From Dyella_D sp052115385 (lineage in GTDB: Bacteria > Pseudomonadota > Gammaproteobacteria > Xanthomonadales > Rhodanobacteraceae): 64,000 bases of DNA. Both the position numbers and the translations under genes were made by a program. Shown here one piece after another: positions 1-9,072 of this stretch (position 1 is its first letter; each line of letters begins with the position of its first letter). The notes beneath the pieces were generated by a model. That model was not told the DNA's origin. It ran no database searches and worked only from the letters and a program-made list of their open reading frames with translations. Where the stretch lies: the NCBI RefSeq assembly GCF_052115385.1, contig NZ_JBFRGP010000005.1, positions 1-64,000 of the forward strand, read 5' to 3'.

Positions 1-450
1 CGGCCGGATATGGCGCTGTTCCTGTTCACCAAGGCGATCCTGGCCGGCGAACCGATCCGGGTGTTCAACGAAGGACGGCACAAGCGCAGCTTCACCTACA
101 TCGATGACATCGTCGAAGGCGTGGTGCGTGCGCTGGATACGGTGCCGGGCAAGGACCCCACCTGGGATGCCACGCATCCGGATCCGTCCACCAGCGGTGT
201 CGCGCCGTACCGGCTCTACAACATCGGCAACGAACAGCCGGTGGAATTGCTGCGCTATATCGAGGTGCTGGAACAGTGCCTCGGGCGTAAGGCGACGATG
301 GAGATGCTGCCGCTGCAAGCCGGCGACGTGCCGGAGACCGAGGCGGATGTGTCGAGCCTGGTCGAGGCGGTGGGTTATCGGCCGAAGGTGTCGGTGGAAG
401 AGGGTATCGCCTCCTTTGTCGCCTGGTATCGCGAGTACTACAAGGTCTGA
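1..450 (+). CDS. NAD-dependent nucleotide-sugar epimerase (UDP-glucuronate 4-epimerase-like), 3' part
   Basis: The frame is open from the first base of the window, so the N-terminal Rossmann part lies outside. The visible 149 residues match the C-terminal substrate-binding half of extended short-chain dehydrogenase epimerases: RPDMALFLFTKAILAGEPI, then FTYIDDIVEGVVRALD, YNIGNEQPVELL and a final amphipathic helix. These blocks are typical of UDP-glucuronate 4-epimerases that supply galacturonate for surface polysaccharide. The catalytic Tyr-x-x-x-Lys is upstream and cannot be checked. Other UDP-sugar epimerases remain possible. The gene runs towards the converging lipoprotein gene, with a REP pair between them. 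Confidence 0.85.
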   Translation, partial: RPDMALFLFTKAILAGEPIRVFNEGRHKRSFTYIDDIVEGVVRALDTVPGKDPTWDATHPDPSTSGVAPYRLYNIGNEQPVELLRYIEVLEQCLGRKATMEMLPLQAGDVPETEADVSSLVEAVGYRPKVSVEEGIASFVAWYREYYKV

Positions 451-462
451 CCACCACGCCGC

Positions 463-555
463 GCAGGTTGGGGTGAGCCGCAGGCGAACCCCAACATCAG
501 GAGCCATCAACGCCGCGCACTGTTGGGGTTCGCCTGCGGCTCACCCCAACCTACG
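463..555. repeat. REP pair (GTAG-type, inverted)
   Basis: Two copies of a roughly 33-nt unit lie in opposite orientation. Each unit has a GTAG/GCAG foot followed by an imperfect hairpin built on GTTGGGGT and ACCCCAAC with a symmetric GA/GA mismatch. They sit between two convergent genes, the usual place for bacterial interspersed mosaic elements. The same unit recurs at six other places in the window. Confidence 0.9.
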
Positions 556-569
556 TTGGGTGTGAGGTT

Positions 570-1136
570 TTAGCTTTTTGCTACCTCGAAATCCTGCGTC
601 GACACTGCCTTCCCATCCACCGTAATCACCACCTGGTACTTCCCGATCGGCCACTGGTTCGGATTGCGTACTTCGAACGTGGTCACCGCCGGCCCCTCGG
701 TGGCAATCGACTGGCTGGTGCTGACGATCTGTCGCGACGTCCCTTCGAGATACGTCCACGTCGCATTCAAGGTGGCGCTGTCGGTCACGCCCTGCGTTTC
801 GACCGCGGCATAGATGGTCTTCACGCTGGGCGCAAAACGCGTCTTCGCCTCGGTGACGCGATGGTCCGCCATCACGTCGTCGCCGACGGTGACGCTGGCG
901 ACGCGGAAGGTCTTATCCACGGGCGCCACGGCAGCCTTGGCCGGCGACGCGGAAGACGCCTTGGGCAGGTGGATATCCGGAACGGCAGCCGGCGCCGTGG
1001 CGGGTGGCTTGGCCGGTGCGCTGGCGGCCGCTGCGGGTGCGGTGGCGGGCGGCGCCTCGTGCTTGCCGCAGGCGCCCAGCGCGAGCGCGGCGGTCAGGCA
1101 ACAGACGCCGGCGGCGTGGCGTTGAAAGCGATGCAT
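570..1136 (-). CDS. Predicted lipoprotein, paralogue of the protein at 35278-35763
   Basis: This is a 188-residue protein with a lipoprotein signal (hydrophobic stretch ending LALGACGKHE, lipid Cys about residue 22) and an Ala/Pro-rich linker to about residue 65. A compact C-terminal domain of about 100 residues follows, containing KTIYAAVETQG, a WTYLEG-like strand and GKYQVVITVDGK. The start at 1136 is preceded by an AAGGGGGA ribosome binding site; an upstream in-frame start would add 23 residues ahead of the signal. The C-terminal domain lines up with the lipoprotein at 35278-35763 (IYAAVSTSG, KWTYQDGQ, GSYKVDVSLNG). No known function is recognised. It resembles an immunoglobulin-like fold exposed in the periplasm or on the outer membrane; that is inference. 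Confidence 0.8.
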   Translation of the reverse strand: MHRFQRHAAGVCCLTAALALGACGKHEAPPATAPAAAASAPAKPPATAPAAVPDIHLPKASSASPAKAAVAPVDKTFRVASVTVGDDVMADHRVTEAKTRFAPSVKTIYAAVETQGVTDSATLNATWTYLEGTSRQIVSTSQSIATEGPAVTTFEVRNPNQWPIGKYQVVITVDGKAVSTQDFEVAKS

Positions 1137-1295
1137 GGCAATCCCCCTTCCGATCGTCGATCCATGGATGAACGGCGCGAACGCATGGTGTTCCCGAAGC
1201 ACCAAGCTAGGCCTGTCGCGATGAAGCGGCCATTAGCGGCGGACACCGCGCGACAGGTTTTTTACGAACGCTTCGCGCCGCCTCGGCGCGCCTTG

Positions 1296-2117
1296 TTATT
1301 GGCGCGCGCCGCGCGGATTGCCCGGAGCAGCCTCGGCGCTGGCGCGGAACGGATTGATGTCCAGGCCGCCGCGGCGCGTATAGCGAGCGTAGACGCTCAG
1401 CTGTTGCGGCGCGCAGTGGCGTATCACATCCACGAAGATGCGCTCCACGCATTGCTCGTGGAACTCGTTGTGATTGCGGAACGAGACCAGGTAGCGCAGC
1501 AGCCCCTCGCGATCGATGCGCGGTCCGCGATAGCGGATCTGCACGCTGCCCCAGTCGGGCTGGCCGGTGACCGGGCAGTTGGAGCGCAGCAGGTCGGAGA
1601 CCAGGGCTTCGTCCACTATGTCGTTGGCGTCGGCGCGCAGGTAGTCGGCCCTGGGCGGGCCGTAGTCGTCGATGGCGATGTCCAGCGCGTCGACCGACTC
1701 GCCTTCCAGGTCGATCACCGCGTGTGCTTTCGCGCTCGCTTCGCTGAGCAGGACCTCGATCTCGGCGCCCGCGGCGGCGGAAAGATCGCGGTGCAGCGTG
1801 GCGGCAAGCCTCTGCGCGTCGTCGATGCGCTCCTGTGCGAAGCCGTTGAGGTACAGCTTGAACGACTTCGATTCGATGATGTTCGGCGAGGTTGCCGGCA
1901 CGCGGAATTCGGCCAGCGCCACGCGCGGCTTGCCGCGTGCATCCAGCCACGACAGCTCGTAGGCGTTCCAGATATCCACGCCGTGGAACGGCAGCGGCGC
2001 GCTGACGCCGATCTCGTCGCGCTTGGCCTGGCGGGGGATGGGGAACAGCAGGGAGGGGTCGTAGCGGTCGGCGTAGACCGTGGTCTTGCCGAGGGGGGAG
2101 TGTTCGGGAGTGCTCAT
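1296..2117 (-). CDS. queF: NADPH-dependent 7-cyano-7-deazaguanine reductase (long form)
   Basis: QueF reduces preQ0 to preQ1 in queuosine biosynthesis, in the cytoplasm. The 273-residue length fits the long two-domain (E. coli-like) form. Visible family features are the ESKSFKLYLN motif near residue 83, the catalytic cysteine in SNCPVTGQPDW (about Cys181) with its partner Asp seven residues on (about Asp188), and the FHEQCVERI block. The start is MSTPEH; an ATG three codons upstream is also possible. A REP pair lies 20 nt upstream, so the promoter is very short or lies beyond the REP. Confidence 0.95.
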   Translation of the reverse strand: MSTPEHSPLGKTTVYADRYDPSLLFPIPRQAKRDEIGVSAPLPFHGVDIWNAYELSWLDARGKPRVALAEFRVPATSPNIIESKSFKLYLNGFAQERIDDAQRLAATLHRDLSAAAGAEIEVLLSEASAKAHAVIDLEGESVDALDIAIDDYGPPRADYLRADANDIVDEALVSDLLRSNCPVTGQPDWGSVQIRYRGPRIDREGLLRYLVSFRNHNEFHEQCVERIFVDVIRHCAPQQLSVYARYTRRGGLDINPFRASAEAAPGNPRGARQ

Positions 2118-2136
2118 GGCGGGCATTTTACCCGCC

Positions 2137-2215
2137 GTAGGTTGGGGTGAGCACCAGCGAACCCCAACGGGGGCCGACGCAAGGTTGGGGTGTGCTTGCG
2201 CTCACCCCAACCTAC
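2137..2215. repeat. REP pair
   Basis: This inverted pair of GTAG-GTTGGGGT units lies between the 5' end of queF and the 3' end of the aldo/keto reductase gene. The right arm ends in ACCCCAACCTAC. It occupies most of the 110-nt gap, so any queF promoter must overlap or read through it. Confidence 0.88.
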
Positions 2216-2227
2216 GCAAGGATTACC

Positions 2228-3220
<993 letters not shown>

Positions 3221-3269
3221 CGCGGGGCTCTCTACTGAGGGGAAAGTGAGCACATGCTGCGCTTGCGCG

Positions 3270-3320
3270 GTTGATGGATAAATGCTCAATAATCGCCATC
3301 TCTGTTTCATATCCATCAAC
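3270..3320. promoter_or_regulatory. Long-spaced perfect inverted repeat between the reductase and LysR genes (likely LysR operator)
   Basis: GTTGATGGATA (3270-3280) and its exact reverse complement TATCCATCAAC (3310-3320) are separated by 29 nt. The site is centred in the 115-bp divergent intergenic region, 16 nt before the LysR start and 50 nt before the reductase start. Placement and symmetry fit a site bound by a LysR tetramer controlling both directions. Confidence 0.7.
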
Positions 3321-3335
3321 AATGGGGTCCCGGCC

Positions 3336-4235
3336 ATGGATCAGCTGCAAGCCATGCGCGTCTTCGCCCGCATCGTCGAGCTGGGCAGCTTCACCCGTGC
3401 CGCGGACGACCTGAGCCTGCCGCGCGCCACGCTCACCCACACCATCAAGCGGCTGGAGGCGCGCCTGGGCGCGCACCTGCTGCAGCGGACCACGCGCAGC
3501 GTCAGCCCGACCCGCGACGGCGAGGCCTACTACGGCCACTGCGTGCGGCTGCTGGCCGACGTGGACGAGGTCGAGGCGGGCTTCCGCGACGCGGCCACCC
3601 AGCCCAAGGGGCGCCTGCGCGTGGACATGCCGGCCACCCTGGCGCGGCACCTGATCGCGCCGGCGCTGCCGGATTTCTTCAGGCGCTACCCACAGGTGGA
3701 ACTGGAGATGGGTACCAGCGACCGCTACGTCGACCTGGTGCGCGAGGGCGTGGACTGCGTGGTGCGCTCGGGCGAGCTGCCCGATTCGGAGCTGGTGGCG
3801 CGGCGCATCGCCACCATGCAGCAGGTGACCATGGCCAGCGCCGACTACGTGCGGCGCCATGGCCTGCCGACCAGCCTGGCCGACCTGCACCAGGGCCACC
3901 TGGCGGTGAACTGGGCCTCGCCGAACACGCGCCGTGCGACCCCGCTGGAATTCATGGTGGGGCGCAGCTTGCGCGAGGTGAGCCTGCCCTCACTGGTCAC
4001 CGTCAACGGTTCGGACGCCTACGCCGCCTGCTGCGAGGCGGGCCTGGGCATCGCGCAGTTCCCGCGCTATCGCTTCGAAGAAGCGCTGGCCAGCGGCCGG
4101 CTGGTGCCCATGCTGAGCGACACGCCGCCGCCGCCGATGCCGCTGCACGTGGCGTATCTGCGCCAGCGCCAGTTGCCCTTGCGGCTGCGTGTGTTCATCG
4201 ATTGGGTGGCGGGGCTGGTAACGACGCTGGCGTAG
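3336..4235 (+). CDS. LysR-family transcriptional regulator
   Basis: A 299-residue regulator. The N-terminal winged helix-turn-helix covers about residues 1-60 (MRVFARIVELGSFTRAADDL, LPRATLTHTIKRLEARLGAHLLQRTTR), followed by the LysR substrate-binding domain. The start MDQLQAMRV aligns with the family. It is transcribed divergently from the aldo/keto reductase gene and probably regulates it through the inverted repeat between them. Its TAG stop codon is part of the GTAG foot of the REP element that follows, so the C-terminus may have been trimmed by REP insertion. Confidence 0.93.
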   Translation: MDQLQAMRVFARIVELGSFTRAADDLSLPRATLTHTIKRLEARLGAHLLQRTTRSVSPTRDGEAYYGHCVRLLADVDEVEAGFRDAATQPKGRLRVDMPATLARHLIAPALPDFFRRYPQVELEMGTSDRYVDLVREGVDCVVRSGELPDSELVARRIATMQQVTMASADYVRRHGLPTSLADLHQGHLAVNWASPNTRRATPLEFMVGRSLREVSLPSLVTVNGSDAYAACCEAGLGIAQFPRYRFEEALASGRLVPMLSDTPPPPMPLHVAYLRQRQLPLRLRVFIDWVAGLVTTLA

Positions 4236-4316
4236 GTTGGGGTGAGCGAATGCTAACCCCAACGTGGCGACAAGGCCGGGGTGTGTTGGGGTTCGCTGGC
4301 GCTCACCCCAACCTAC
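4232..4316. repeat. REP pair abutting the LysR stop codon
   Basis: Two inverted GTTGGGGT units with GTAG and CTAC outer feet. The left GTAG supplies the TAG stop codon of the LysR gene. The left hairpin is slightly diverged (TGAGCGAATGCTAACCCC). Confidence 0.88.
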
Positions 4317-4350
4317 GCCGGATTACGCCGGGTGGTCAGGCCGGGAGGCC

Positions 4351-4740
4351 TCAAGCGAGCGGCGGCACATCCGTCGGCGAGCCGTTGGAATCCAGCGCCA
4401 CCATTACGAAGCGGCCGGTGGTGCAGACGCGGCGGTCGCCGCTGAGCGGGTCCTCGGCGGTCATTTCCACTTCGACATGCATCGAGCTGCGGCCCACTTC
4501 CACGATGCGCGCCAGCAGTTCCACCAGCTGGCCCTTGCGCACCGGCACGCGGAAGCTCACTTCCTCCGAGCGTGCGGTGACCACGATGCGGCGCGCATGG
4601 CGCGAGGCGACGATAAACGCCGCCTTGTCCATCCACGCCAGCGCCTGGCCGCCGAACAGGGTGCCGAGGTGGTTGGTGTGATCGGGAAAGACCATCTCCA
4701 GCAAGGTGGCTTCGGGCAGGGCGGTAGCGTGCTTGGTCAT
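4351..4740 (-). CDS. Acyl-CoA thioesterase, hotdog fold (YciA-like)
   Basis: This 129-residue protein has the hallmark helix motif NHLGTLFGGQALAWMDKAA near residues 23-41, including the catalytic Asp, and strands VSFRVPVRKGQ and MHVEVEM. Family members hydrolyse acyl-CoA thioesters in the cytoplasm and usually form trimers of dimers. Chain-length preference cannot be inferred. It is divergent from the mdtJI pair with a gap of about 55 nt. Confidence 0.9.
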   Translation of the reverse strand: MTKHATALPEATLLEMVFPDHTNHLGTLFGGQALAWMDKAAFIVASRHARRIVVTARSEEVSFRVPVRKGQLVELLARIVEVGRSSMHVEVEMTAEDPLSGDRRVCTTGRFVMVALDSNGSPTDVPPLA

Positions 4741-4795
4741 GGCGTGATCGGGTGCAGGGACTAGGATGGGGATGGGAGGCCCGAAGGAGGAACGG

Positions 4796-5155
4796 ATGCG
4801 TTACTGGCTCTTCATGGCGGCAGCTATTCTGACGGAAGTCGCCGGCACCTTGGCGATGAAGTACGGCGCGCACCACGACACGCGCACGTTCGGCCTGGGC
4901 GTGATGTACGTGATGCTGGTGCTGTCCTACACCGCGCTGGCGATGGCGGTGCGGCGGATTCCGCTGGCGGTGGCCTACGGCGCGTGGGAAAGCCTGGGGC
5001 TGGTGTTGATCACACTGTGCAGCGCGTGGCTGTTCGCCGAAGCGCTGAGCGTGGCCAAGCTGGTCGCGATCGGCGTGATCATCGCTGGCATCGTGCTGCT
5101 GGAGCAGGGCACGGAAGAGGCGCTGGCAGCGCAGGAGGCGGGCCATGCTGCCTGA
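4796..5155 (+). CDS. mdtJ: Small multidrug resistance family subunit, MdtJ-like (spermidine exporter)
   Basis: A 119-residue inner-membrane protein with four predicted helices. Residues match MdtJ closely: TEVAGTLAMKYG with the essential helix-1 Glu, AVRRIPLAVAYGAWESLG, and SVAKLVAIGVIIAGIVLLEQGT. MdtJ works only together with MdtI to export spermidine. The start is set by an AAGGAGGAAC ribosome binding site. The last codons overlap the start of the MdtI-like gene, so the two are translationally coupled. Confidence 0.92.
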   Translation: MRYWLFMAAAILTEVAGTLAMKYGAHHDTRTFGLGVMYVMLVLSYTALAMAVRRIPLAVAYGAWESLGLVLITLCSAWLFAEALSVAKLVAIGVIIAGIVLLEQGTEEALAAQEAGHAA

Positions 5156-5477
5156 GTTCGCGCCGATCCACCTGCTGTATCTGGCGATCGCGATCGTGCT
5201 GGAGATCGCGGCCAATGTGCTGATGAAGCAATCGCACGGTTTCGCGCGCAAGCCGCCGGCGGTGGCGGCGATCGCCTGCGCGCTGGCCGCGTTCACCGCG
5301 TTGAGCTACGCGGTGGAAGGCATCCAGCTGTCCGTGGCTTACGGCGTGTGGGGCGGCGTGGGCCTGATCGCCACCGCGGTGCTGGGCATCGCCATGTTCG
5401 GCGAACGCCTGCGGCCGAAGGGCTGGCTGGGCCTGGCCCTGATCATGGGCGGCGTGATCCTGTTGAAGTTCGCCTGA
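5145..5477 (+). CDS. mdtI: Small multidrug resistance family subunit, MdtI-like (spermidine exporter)
   Basis: A 110-residue four-helix membrane protein that overlaps mdtJ by 11 nt. It matches MdtI: YLAIAIVLEIAANVLMK with the helix-1 Glu, AVEGIQLSVAYGVWGGVG, and RPKGWLGLALIMGGVILLK. It pairs with the upstream subunit as an obligate hetero-oligomer. A short repeat-type hairpin follows the gene. Confidence 0.92.
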   Translation: MLPEFAPIHLLYLAIAIVLEIAANVLMKQSHGFARKPPAVAAIACALAAFTALSYAVEGIQLSVAYGVWGGVGLIATAVLGIAMFGERLRPKGWLGLALIMGGVILLKFA

Positions 5478-5483
5478 CTCGTC

Positions 5484-5503
5484 ATTCCGGCGCAGGCCGG
5501 AAT
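5484..5503. repeat. Intergenic hairpin of the ATTCCGGC type
   Basis: ATTCCGGC and GCCGGAAT form an 8-bp stem with loop GCAG seven nt after the mdtI stop codon. The surrounding CGTCATTCC...GGAATCCAG resembles a small hairpin repeat seen between genes in many proteobacteria. It has no T-tract, so it is not a classical terminator. Confidence 0.55.
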
Positions 5504-5691
5504 CCAGTCGCGGCAACATCCGATTGTCGCACTACCCGCGCGCCGCCCTGGCTTTATGGCTGCGGGGGGACTTCTGGCAGGGGTGTGGCCATGACCTCCG
5601 GACTACGATCGAACACTTTGGACGGCCGGCTTAAGCTTCCGGCAAGCCATGGCGGGCTGCGCATCACGCCAATCCTTAGGGGAGTCGACAG

Positions 5692-8013
5692 ATGAGTTTG
5701 AAGATGGATGGTTCGCGCCTGCTCGGCGCGCTGGTATTGAGCGCGCTGTCGGCCGGCGTGGCCGCGCAGGCCGTACCGCCAAGGACGCTGACGGCGGACG
5801 ATTACGCCAAGGCCGAGAGCTTCATGAATTACCGCGCCGCACCGCTGATCGACCATGCGGTGAACAGCGTCGACTGGCTCGACGACGGCCACTTCTGGTA
5901 TCGCGACCACGATGCCCAGGGCGACCACTATCTGCGCATGGACGCCGCCGGCAAGGCGGAACCCGCTTTCGACCAGGCCAAGCTCGCCGCGGCGCTGAGC
6001 AAGGCCAGCGGCAAGACGGTGGACGCCGGCAAGCTCGGCATCACCGAATTCGACGTGGCTGCCGACGGCCAGCTCGACGTCGGCCTGCGCGGCAAGCATT
6101 ACCTGTGCGATCTGAAGGGCGACGGCGTCTGCGCGCAGCCCAAGCACGGCGACGAGCCGGGCGTGCTGTCGCCGGACAAGAAGACCGAGGCCTTCATCCG
6201 CCACTGGAACCTGTGGCTGCGCGACGTCGCCACGGCCAAGGAAACCCAGCTCACCACCGACGGCGTGGAAGACTACGGCTACGCCACCGACAACGCCGGC
6301 TGGAAGCACACCGACAGCGCGATCCTGGTGTGGTCGCCGGATTCCAAGCAGATCGCCACCTTCCAGCAGGACCAGCGCAAGACCGGCGACATGTACCTGG
6401 TCAGCACCAACGTGGGCCATCCGAAGCTGGAGAAGTGGAAGTACCCGCTGGTCGGCGACGAGCACATCACCATGATCGAGCGCGTCATCATCGACGTGCC
6501 GGGCAAGCAGGTGCTGCGCCTGAAGATGCAGCCGGACCAGCACCGCTCCACCCTGTGCGATGACGTCAGCTGCGGCCGCGACGGCGGCTGGGACGACGTG
6601 CAGTGGGCGCCGGACGGCAAGACGCTGGCCTTCGTGTCCACCTCGCGCGACCACAAGCAGTCGTGGTTCCGCATCGCCGATGCCAAGAGCGGCGACGTGC
6701 GCACCGTGTTCGACGAGAAGGTGGCCACGTACTACGAGAGCGGCAACGACAAGGTCAACTGGAGCTACCTGCCGGAGACGCACGAGGCGATCTGGTTCAG
6801 CGAGCGCAATAACTGGGGCAACCTGTACCTGTACGACCTCAACACCGGCAAGCTCAAGCGCGCCATCACCACCGGCGAGGGCAATGTCACCCAGGTGCTG
6901 CACGTGGACGCGAAGTCGCGCACGCTGTGGTTCCGCGGCGTGGGTCGCACCGCTGGCGTGAATCCCTATTACCAGCAGTACTGGAAGGTGAGCATCGACG
7001 GCGGCAAGCCGGGCCTGCTGACCCCGGAAGCCGCCGACCACAGTATCTGGCCGTCGCCCGACGGCAAGCTGTTCGTCGATGCTTATTCCACCAGCGCCAC
7101 GCCGCCGGTGACGGTGCTGCGTTCCAGCGATGACGGCCACACCGTGGCCCAGGTCGCCAAGGCCGATATCAGCCGCCTGCTCGCCACGGGCTGGAAGGCG
7201 CCGGAGCCGTTCACGGTGAAGGGCCGCGACGGCAAGACCGATCTCTATGGCCTGATGTACAAGCCGACGAACTTCGATCCGAACCAGAAGTACCCGATCG
7301 TCGACTACGTGTATCCCGGCCCGCAGACCGGCTCGGTGGGCACGCGCAGCTTCAGCGTCGGACGCGATAACCAATCGCTGGCGGAGCTGGGCTTCATCGT
7401 GGTGGCGATCGACGGCATGGGCACGCCGTGGCGCTCCAAGGCGTTCCACGACGCGTACTTCGGCAACATCATCGACAACACCTTGCCGGACCAGGTGGCG
7501 GGCCTGAAGGAACTGGGCAAGCGCTACGCCTGGATCGACCTGGACCGCGTGGGCATGTGGGGCCACTCCGGCGGCGGCAATGCCACGGTGGGCGCGATGT
7601 TCATGTATCCGGAGTTCTTCAAGGTCGGCATCGCCGAGAGCGGCAACCACGACAACCGCAATTACGAAGACGACTGGGCGGAGAAGTGGCAGGGCCTGCT
7701 GGTGAAGGACAAGGACGGCAAGAGCAACTACGACAAGCAGGCCAACCAGGTTTATGCCGACAAGCTGAAGGGCCATCTGCTGCTGGCGCACGGCACGATG
7801 GACGACAACGTGCCGCCGTACCAGACGCTGCTGGTGGTGGATGCGCTGATCAAGGCCAACAAGGACTTCGATCTGCTGCTGATTCCCAATGCGCACCATG
7901 GTTATGGCGCGGCGAGCCTGTACATGACGCGCAAGCGCTGGGATTACTTCGTGCGCTACCTGATGGGTGCGACGCCGCCGAAGGAATATGAGTTGAAGAT
8001 GCCGAAGGATTAA
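5692..8013 (+). CDS. Dipeptidyl peptidase IV-like S9 family peptidase, secreted
   Basis: A 773-residue serine peptidase with a signal peptide (residues about 1-26, ending GVAAQA), an N-terminal beta-propeller domain and a C-terminal alpha/beta hydrolase domain. The catalytic triad is visible: Ser626 in GHSGGG, an Asp in HGTMDDNVPP (704 or 705) and a His in NAHHGYG (735 or 736). The family releases N-terminal X-Pro dipeptides; here the enzyme is expected in the periplasm. A ribosome binding site (AGGGGAG) precedes the ATG, and MDGSRLL four codons later is an alternative start. A strong terminator follows at once, so the gene is probably monocistronic. Confidence 0.93.
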   Translation: MSLKMDGSRLLGALVLSALSAGVAAQAVPPRTLTADDYAKAESFMNYRAAPLIDHAVNSVDWLDDGHFWYRDHDAQGDHYLRMDAAGKAEPAFDQAKLAAALSKASGKTVDAGKLGITEFDVAADGQLDVGLRGKHYLCDLKGDGVCAQPKHGDEPGVLSPDKKTEAFIRHWNLWLRDVATAKETQLTTDGVEDYGYATDNAGWKHTDSAILVWSPDSKQIATFQQDQRKTGDMYLVSTNVGHPKLEKWKYPLVGDEHITMIERVIIDVPGKQVLRLKMQPDQHRSTLCDDVSCGRDGGWDDVQWAPDGKTLAFVSTSRDHKQSWFRIADAKSGDVRTVFDEKVATYYESGNDKVNWSYLPETHEAIWFSERNNWGNLYLYDLNTGKLKRAITTGEGNVTQVLHVDAKSRTLWFRGVGRTAGVNPYYQQYWKVSIDGGKPGLLTPEAADHSIWPSPDGKLFVDAYSTSATPPVTVLRSSDDGHTVAQVAKADISRLLATGWKAPEPFTVKGRDGKTDLYGLMYKPTNFDPNQKYPIVDYVYPGPQTGSVGTRSFSVGRDNQSLAELGFIVVAIDGMGTPWRSKAFHDAYFGNIIDNTLPDQVAGLKELGKRYAWIDLDRVGMWGHSGGGNATVGAMFMYPEFFKVGIAESGNHDNRNYEDDWAEKWQGLLVKDKDGKSNYDKQANQVYADKLKGHLLLAHGTMDDNVPPYQTLLVVDALIKANKDFDLLLIPNAHHGYGAASLYMTRKRWDYFVRYLMGATPPKEYELKMPKD

Positions 8014-8043
8014 AAAAACGGGCCCGCAAGGGCCCGTTTTTTT
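8013..8043 (+). terminator. Rho-independent terminator, bidirectional
   Basis: AAAAAACGGGCCC, loop GCAA, GGGCCCGTTTTTT: a GC-rich stem flanked by A and T tracts, beginning within the peptidase stop codon. The symmetric A/T tracts let it act in both directions. Confidence 0.93.
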
Positions 8044-8129
8044 GTAGGTTGGGGTGAGCCGAAGGCGAACCCCAACAAGCCTCGCATCGCATCGCCACGT
8101 TGGGGTTCGCTGCGCTCACCCCAACCTAC
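8044..8129. repeat. REP pair
   Basis: Inverted GTAG-GTTGGGGT units sit directly after the terminator of the peptidase gene and just before the 3' end of the converging coiled-coil protein gene. Both outer feet are intact (GTAG, CTAC). Confidence 0.9.
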
Positions 8130-8137
8130 GCCGTTGC

Positions 8138-9046
8138 TCAGCGCGCCTCTACCGGCTTGGCCACACCCTTCGCCAGCGCTTCCTTGATCAAGGCGTCGAG
8201 CTGCGCATGCGCCTTCTGGTTGGCGAGTTCCTGCCGCTTGCCCAGCGCCCCCTGCTTCTCGCCCAGCGCTTCCTGCTGCCTGCCGAGCGCATCCTGGTCG
8301 TGCGCCATGGCTTCCTGCTCGCGTTCCAGCGCTTTCTGCTGCGCTTCCAGGTCGGCGCGCGCCGCGGCGATCTTCTGCCGCCCAGCAGCGAGATCGGCTG
8401 CCGGCTTGCCCTGTGCCTCCATCCCTGCAAGCTGCGCCTCGCGGCTGGACAGCTCCGCTTCCTTGCTGGCCACGCTGCCCTGGCGCGAACCGAGCATGCC
8501 CTGGCGCTGGCCGAGACTGCCCTGCTGCGCACCGAGCTTGCCTTGCTCGCCGCCGAGCTTGCCTTGCTCCTTGCCCAGCGCTTCGACCTCGGCATACGCG
8601 GCCTTGGCGCGATCGAGATAGGCCTGGTCGCGGATCACCCAGGCCTCGCCGTCGCGGCGGAACCACAGCAGCGAACCTTTGCCGTCCTGTAGCCGGCGCA
8701 CCGTTTCGACATCGCGGTCGGAGCCGTCGAACATCACCGAGTCGCCGTCGATCAGCGCGAGCCCTTCCGCGCTGTCTCCATGGGTCTGGATGGAGATGTG
8801 GCGCGCACCGAAGCGGGCGAAATCGGCAGGCGGCGGAGGCGGCGGCACGGGCGGTACCGGTGGCGGGGACGGCGGGGGCGGCGGGGGAGGAGGAGGCGGC
8901 GGCGGTGGTGCGACCGGCGGCGGTGGCGGCGTGGTGGTCTGCGCGGCCAGCAGCGTCAGCGGCGCGGCAAGCAGCAGCACCGAGAACAGCGCCGCACGCC
9001 ATGCGGCATGGCGCGGACGTTCGAAAGCGAGCGGGGGCAGCTTCAT
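8138..9046 (-). CDS. Secreted or anchored proline-rich coiled-coil protein, paralogous to the sensor's C-terminal domain
   Basis: A 302-residue protein with an N-terminal hydrophobic segment (ALFSVLLLAAPLTLLAA), then a polyproline stretch, a globular piece (about 80-150; LLWFRRDGEAWVIRDQAYLDRAK) and a long coiled coil. The coil begins with near-perfect heptads of the type GKLGxEQ/GSLGQRQ. The globular piece and coil parallel the C-terminus of the adjacent M56 sensor (LLWIRRGDQTYVARDRALLQRAK, then similar heptads), showing a duplication. The ATG at 9046 gives a normal signal sequence. A TTG at 9076 overlapping the sensor's stop codon would add ten residues. No function is known; it may be a partner or decoy of the sensor's extracytoplasmic domain. 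Confidence 0.8.
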   Translation of the reverse strand: MKLPPLAFERPRHAAWRAALFSVLLLAAPLTLLAAQTTTPPPPPVAPPPPPPPPPPPPPSPPPVPPVPPPPPPADFARFGARHISIQTHGDSAEGLALIDGDSVMFDGSDRDVETVRRLQDGKGSLLWFRRDGEAWVIRDQAYLDRAKAAYAEVEALGKEQGKLGGEQGKLGAQQGSLGQRQGMLGSRQGSVASKEAELSSREAQLAGMEAQGKPAADLAAGRQKIAAARADLEAQQKALEREQEAMAHDQDALGRQQEALGEKQGALGKRQELANQKAHAQLDALIKEALAKGVAKPVEAR

Positions 9047-9072
9047 CGACAAGGTCTCGTCAGGGGGGGCGA

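Noticed and set aside
5554..7899. 781-residue open frame on the minus strand opposite the dipeptidyl peptidase gene
   Set aside because: It is the exact antisense of a clear S9 peptidase with an intact triad. Its composition (Val/His/Arg/Gln-rich) is that of a GC-driven shadow and it has no recognisable domain.
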